In this document: positions 63,231 through 64,000 of the stretch, one piece after another
Layout: each line of letters begins with the position of its first letter
Numbering within the stretch: the first letter of the stretch is position 1
Source: Leeuwenhoekiella aestuarii
GTDB taxonomy: Bacteria > Bacteroidota > Bacteroidia > Flavobacteriales > Flavobacteriaceae
NCBI RefSeq assembly: GCF_004104055.1
Contig: NZ_QOVJ01000005.1
Span: 62,001-126,000, forward strand
Direction of reading: 5' to 3'
Length of the DNA stretch: 64,000 nucleotides
Notes under the pieces: generated by a model
What the model saw: only the letters and a program-made list of their open reading frames with translations
Databases searched by the model: none
What the model was told of the DNA's origin: nothing
Program-made: the position numbers and the translations under genes

Positions 63231-64000
63231 ATGAAAGGCCTTAAAAGCATTTTTGATTTTTATATCAACAGCAGTATTCACGTGGCTTTGTCTGTTGTCT
63301 GCCTCTCGTTTATCAGTCAAAAAGAATTGAATCTTCTACACGAGCAAACCTTTGACTGGTTCATTTTTTTTGGGACAATAACCGGTTATAATTTTGTAAA
63401 GTATGCAGCGCTTGCAGGTTTGCATCACCGCAACCTTACAGAGCGTTTAAAAAGCATTCAGATTTTCTCTGTTTTTTGTTTTATCGCGATGATTTATTTT
63501 GGAATTCAGTTTGAATTTCAATTTTGGATTTTTTGCCTACCGCTGTCACTTTTAACTCTGCTCTATGCATTGCCTTTTTTACCGCATAAGAAGAATTTAC
63601 GCATGGTACCTTCGCTTAAAATTTTTATAATTGCAGCTGTATGGGCAGGAGTGAGCGTGTATTTGCCAGTAGTTTATGATTTTACAGACTGGTCAACAGA
63701 TGCGACAGTATTAACCGCTCAACGGTTTTTACTCGTTTTGGCGTTAATCATTCCGTTTGAGATACGTGATTTTAATTATGATGCTTCAAGTTTAGGGACG
63801 CTTCCGCAGAAATTAGGCATAAAAAAAACCAAACTATTTGGCCTTTTGATGGTTACGGGATGTGTGATCTTAGAATTTTTTAGAGAAAGTTGGTTTAGCT
63901 CTGCCAGCATTCTTCACTTTATAATGTTAGCGTTAACAGCTTTCGCTATACTAAAAGCTAAAACCGATCAACCTACATATTATTCGTCCTTTTATGTAGA
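63231..64000 (+). CDS. UbiA-like integral membrane protein (3' end outside window)
   Basis: Open from the ATG at 63231 to the window end, 256 residues seen. About seven to eight membrane helices alternate with short loops, e.g. IAMIYFGIQFEFQFWIFCLP and LVLALIIPFEIRDFNYD. The IRDFNYDASSLGTLPQKLGI loop resembles the second Asp-rich motif of UbiA prenyltransferases followed by a T-P-x-x-L-G-like turn. The first motif position reads GYNFVKYAALAG, without the usual Asp pair. It may be a divergent or inactive family member. Confidence 0.7.
   Translation, partial: MKGLKSIFDFYINSSIHVALSVVCLSFISQKELNLLHEQTFDWFIFFGTITGYNFVKYAALAGLHHRNLTERLKSIQIFSVFCFIAMIYFGIQFEFQFWIFCLPLSLLTLLYALPFLPHKKNLRMVPSLKIFIIAAVWAGVSVYLPVVYDFTDWSTDATVLTAQRFLLVLALIIPFEIRDFNYDASSLGTLPQKLGIKKTKLFGLLMVTGCVILEFFRESWFSSASILHFIMLALTAFAILKAKTDQPTYYSSFYV

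Noticed and set aside
63020-63244. Plus-strand open frame overlapping the gcvP start
   Set aside because: It is antisense to gcvP and overlaps the better-supported UbiA-like start in another frame.

Overview
The window is a chromosomal segment of a member of the Bacteroidota, almost certainly a Flavobacteriaceae bacterium, probably marine. The evidence is: low G+C; Bacteroidetes-type promoters (TAnnTTTG boxes, some with TTG about 19 nt upstream); SusC/SusD outer-membrane pairs; flavobacterial lipoproteins; and the gene order rplQ - carA - eno - gltA beside one continuous str-S10-spc-alpha ribosomal cluster. The genus cannot be fixed from the sequence. I see no rRNA or tRNA gene, CRISPR array, insertion sequence or prophage.

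Layout. 1-2.5 kb: the 3' part of an SDR/DUF2867 protein and a BCCT transporter. 2.5-4.4 kb: two arginine-deiminase-superfamily hydrolases in tandem. 4.5-8.9 kb: gltA, eno and carA, with a structured repeat region between eno and gltA. 9.0-26.8 kb, all on the minus strand: an exported protein of unknown function, then (listed against transcription) rplQ, rpoA, rpsD, rpsK, rpsM, rpmJ, infA, secY, rplO, rpmD, rpsE, rplR, rplF, rpsH, rpsN, rplE, rplX, rplN, rpsQ, rpmC, rplP, rpsC, rplV, rpsS, rplB, rplW, rplD, rplC, rpsJ, fusA, rpsG, rpsL. A clear promoter precedes rpsL. Structured gaps at rpsJ/rplC, rpsN/rpsH and rpsK/rpsD look like ribosomal-protein leaders. 27.0-40.1 kb on the plus strand: an Omp85-like barrel protein and two SusC/SusD loci without any carbohydrate-active enzyme. 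40.1-53.5 kb: mixed housekeeping genes (rlmB, rhomboid protease, rarA, yjjG-type nucleotidase, deacetylase-like protein, radC, DUF1569-PaiB pair, mpl, TPR protein, DUF4136 lipoprotein, obg, and an HPRT-adenylate kinase fusion). 53.7-64 kb: purK-purE, an M3 metallopeptidase, a small zinc-ribbon membrane protein, a glycosyltransferase divergent from a GbsR/MarR-type regulator, gcvP, and the start of a UbiA-like membrane protein that runs off the window.

Most of the window is ordinary core genome. I found no convincing new multi-gene system. The signals most worth following are regulatory or architectural: (i) two copies of an AGTTTCA-N8-TGAAACT operator around the GbsR-type gene, one overlapping its promoter; (ii) mutually exclusive hairpins between rpsJ and rplC that look like an attenuator; (iii) a duplicated box-plus-hairpin module upstream of gltA; (iv) an in-frame hypoxanthine phosphoribosyltransferase-adenylate kinase fusion; (v) five genes whose TAnnTTTG box ends exactly 4 nt before the start codon, predicting leaderless mRNAs; (vi) an identical 17-nt element just before both susC start codons.
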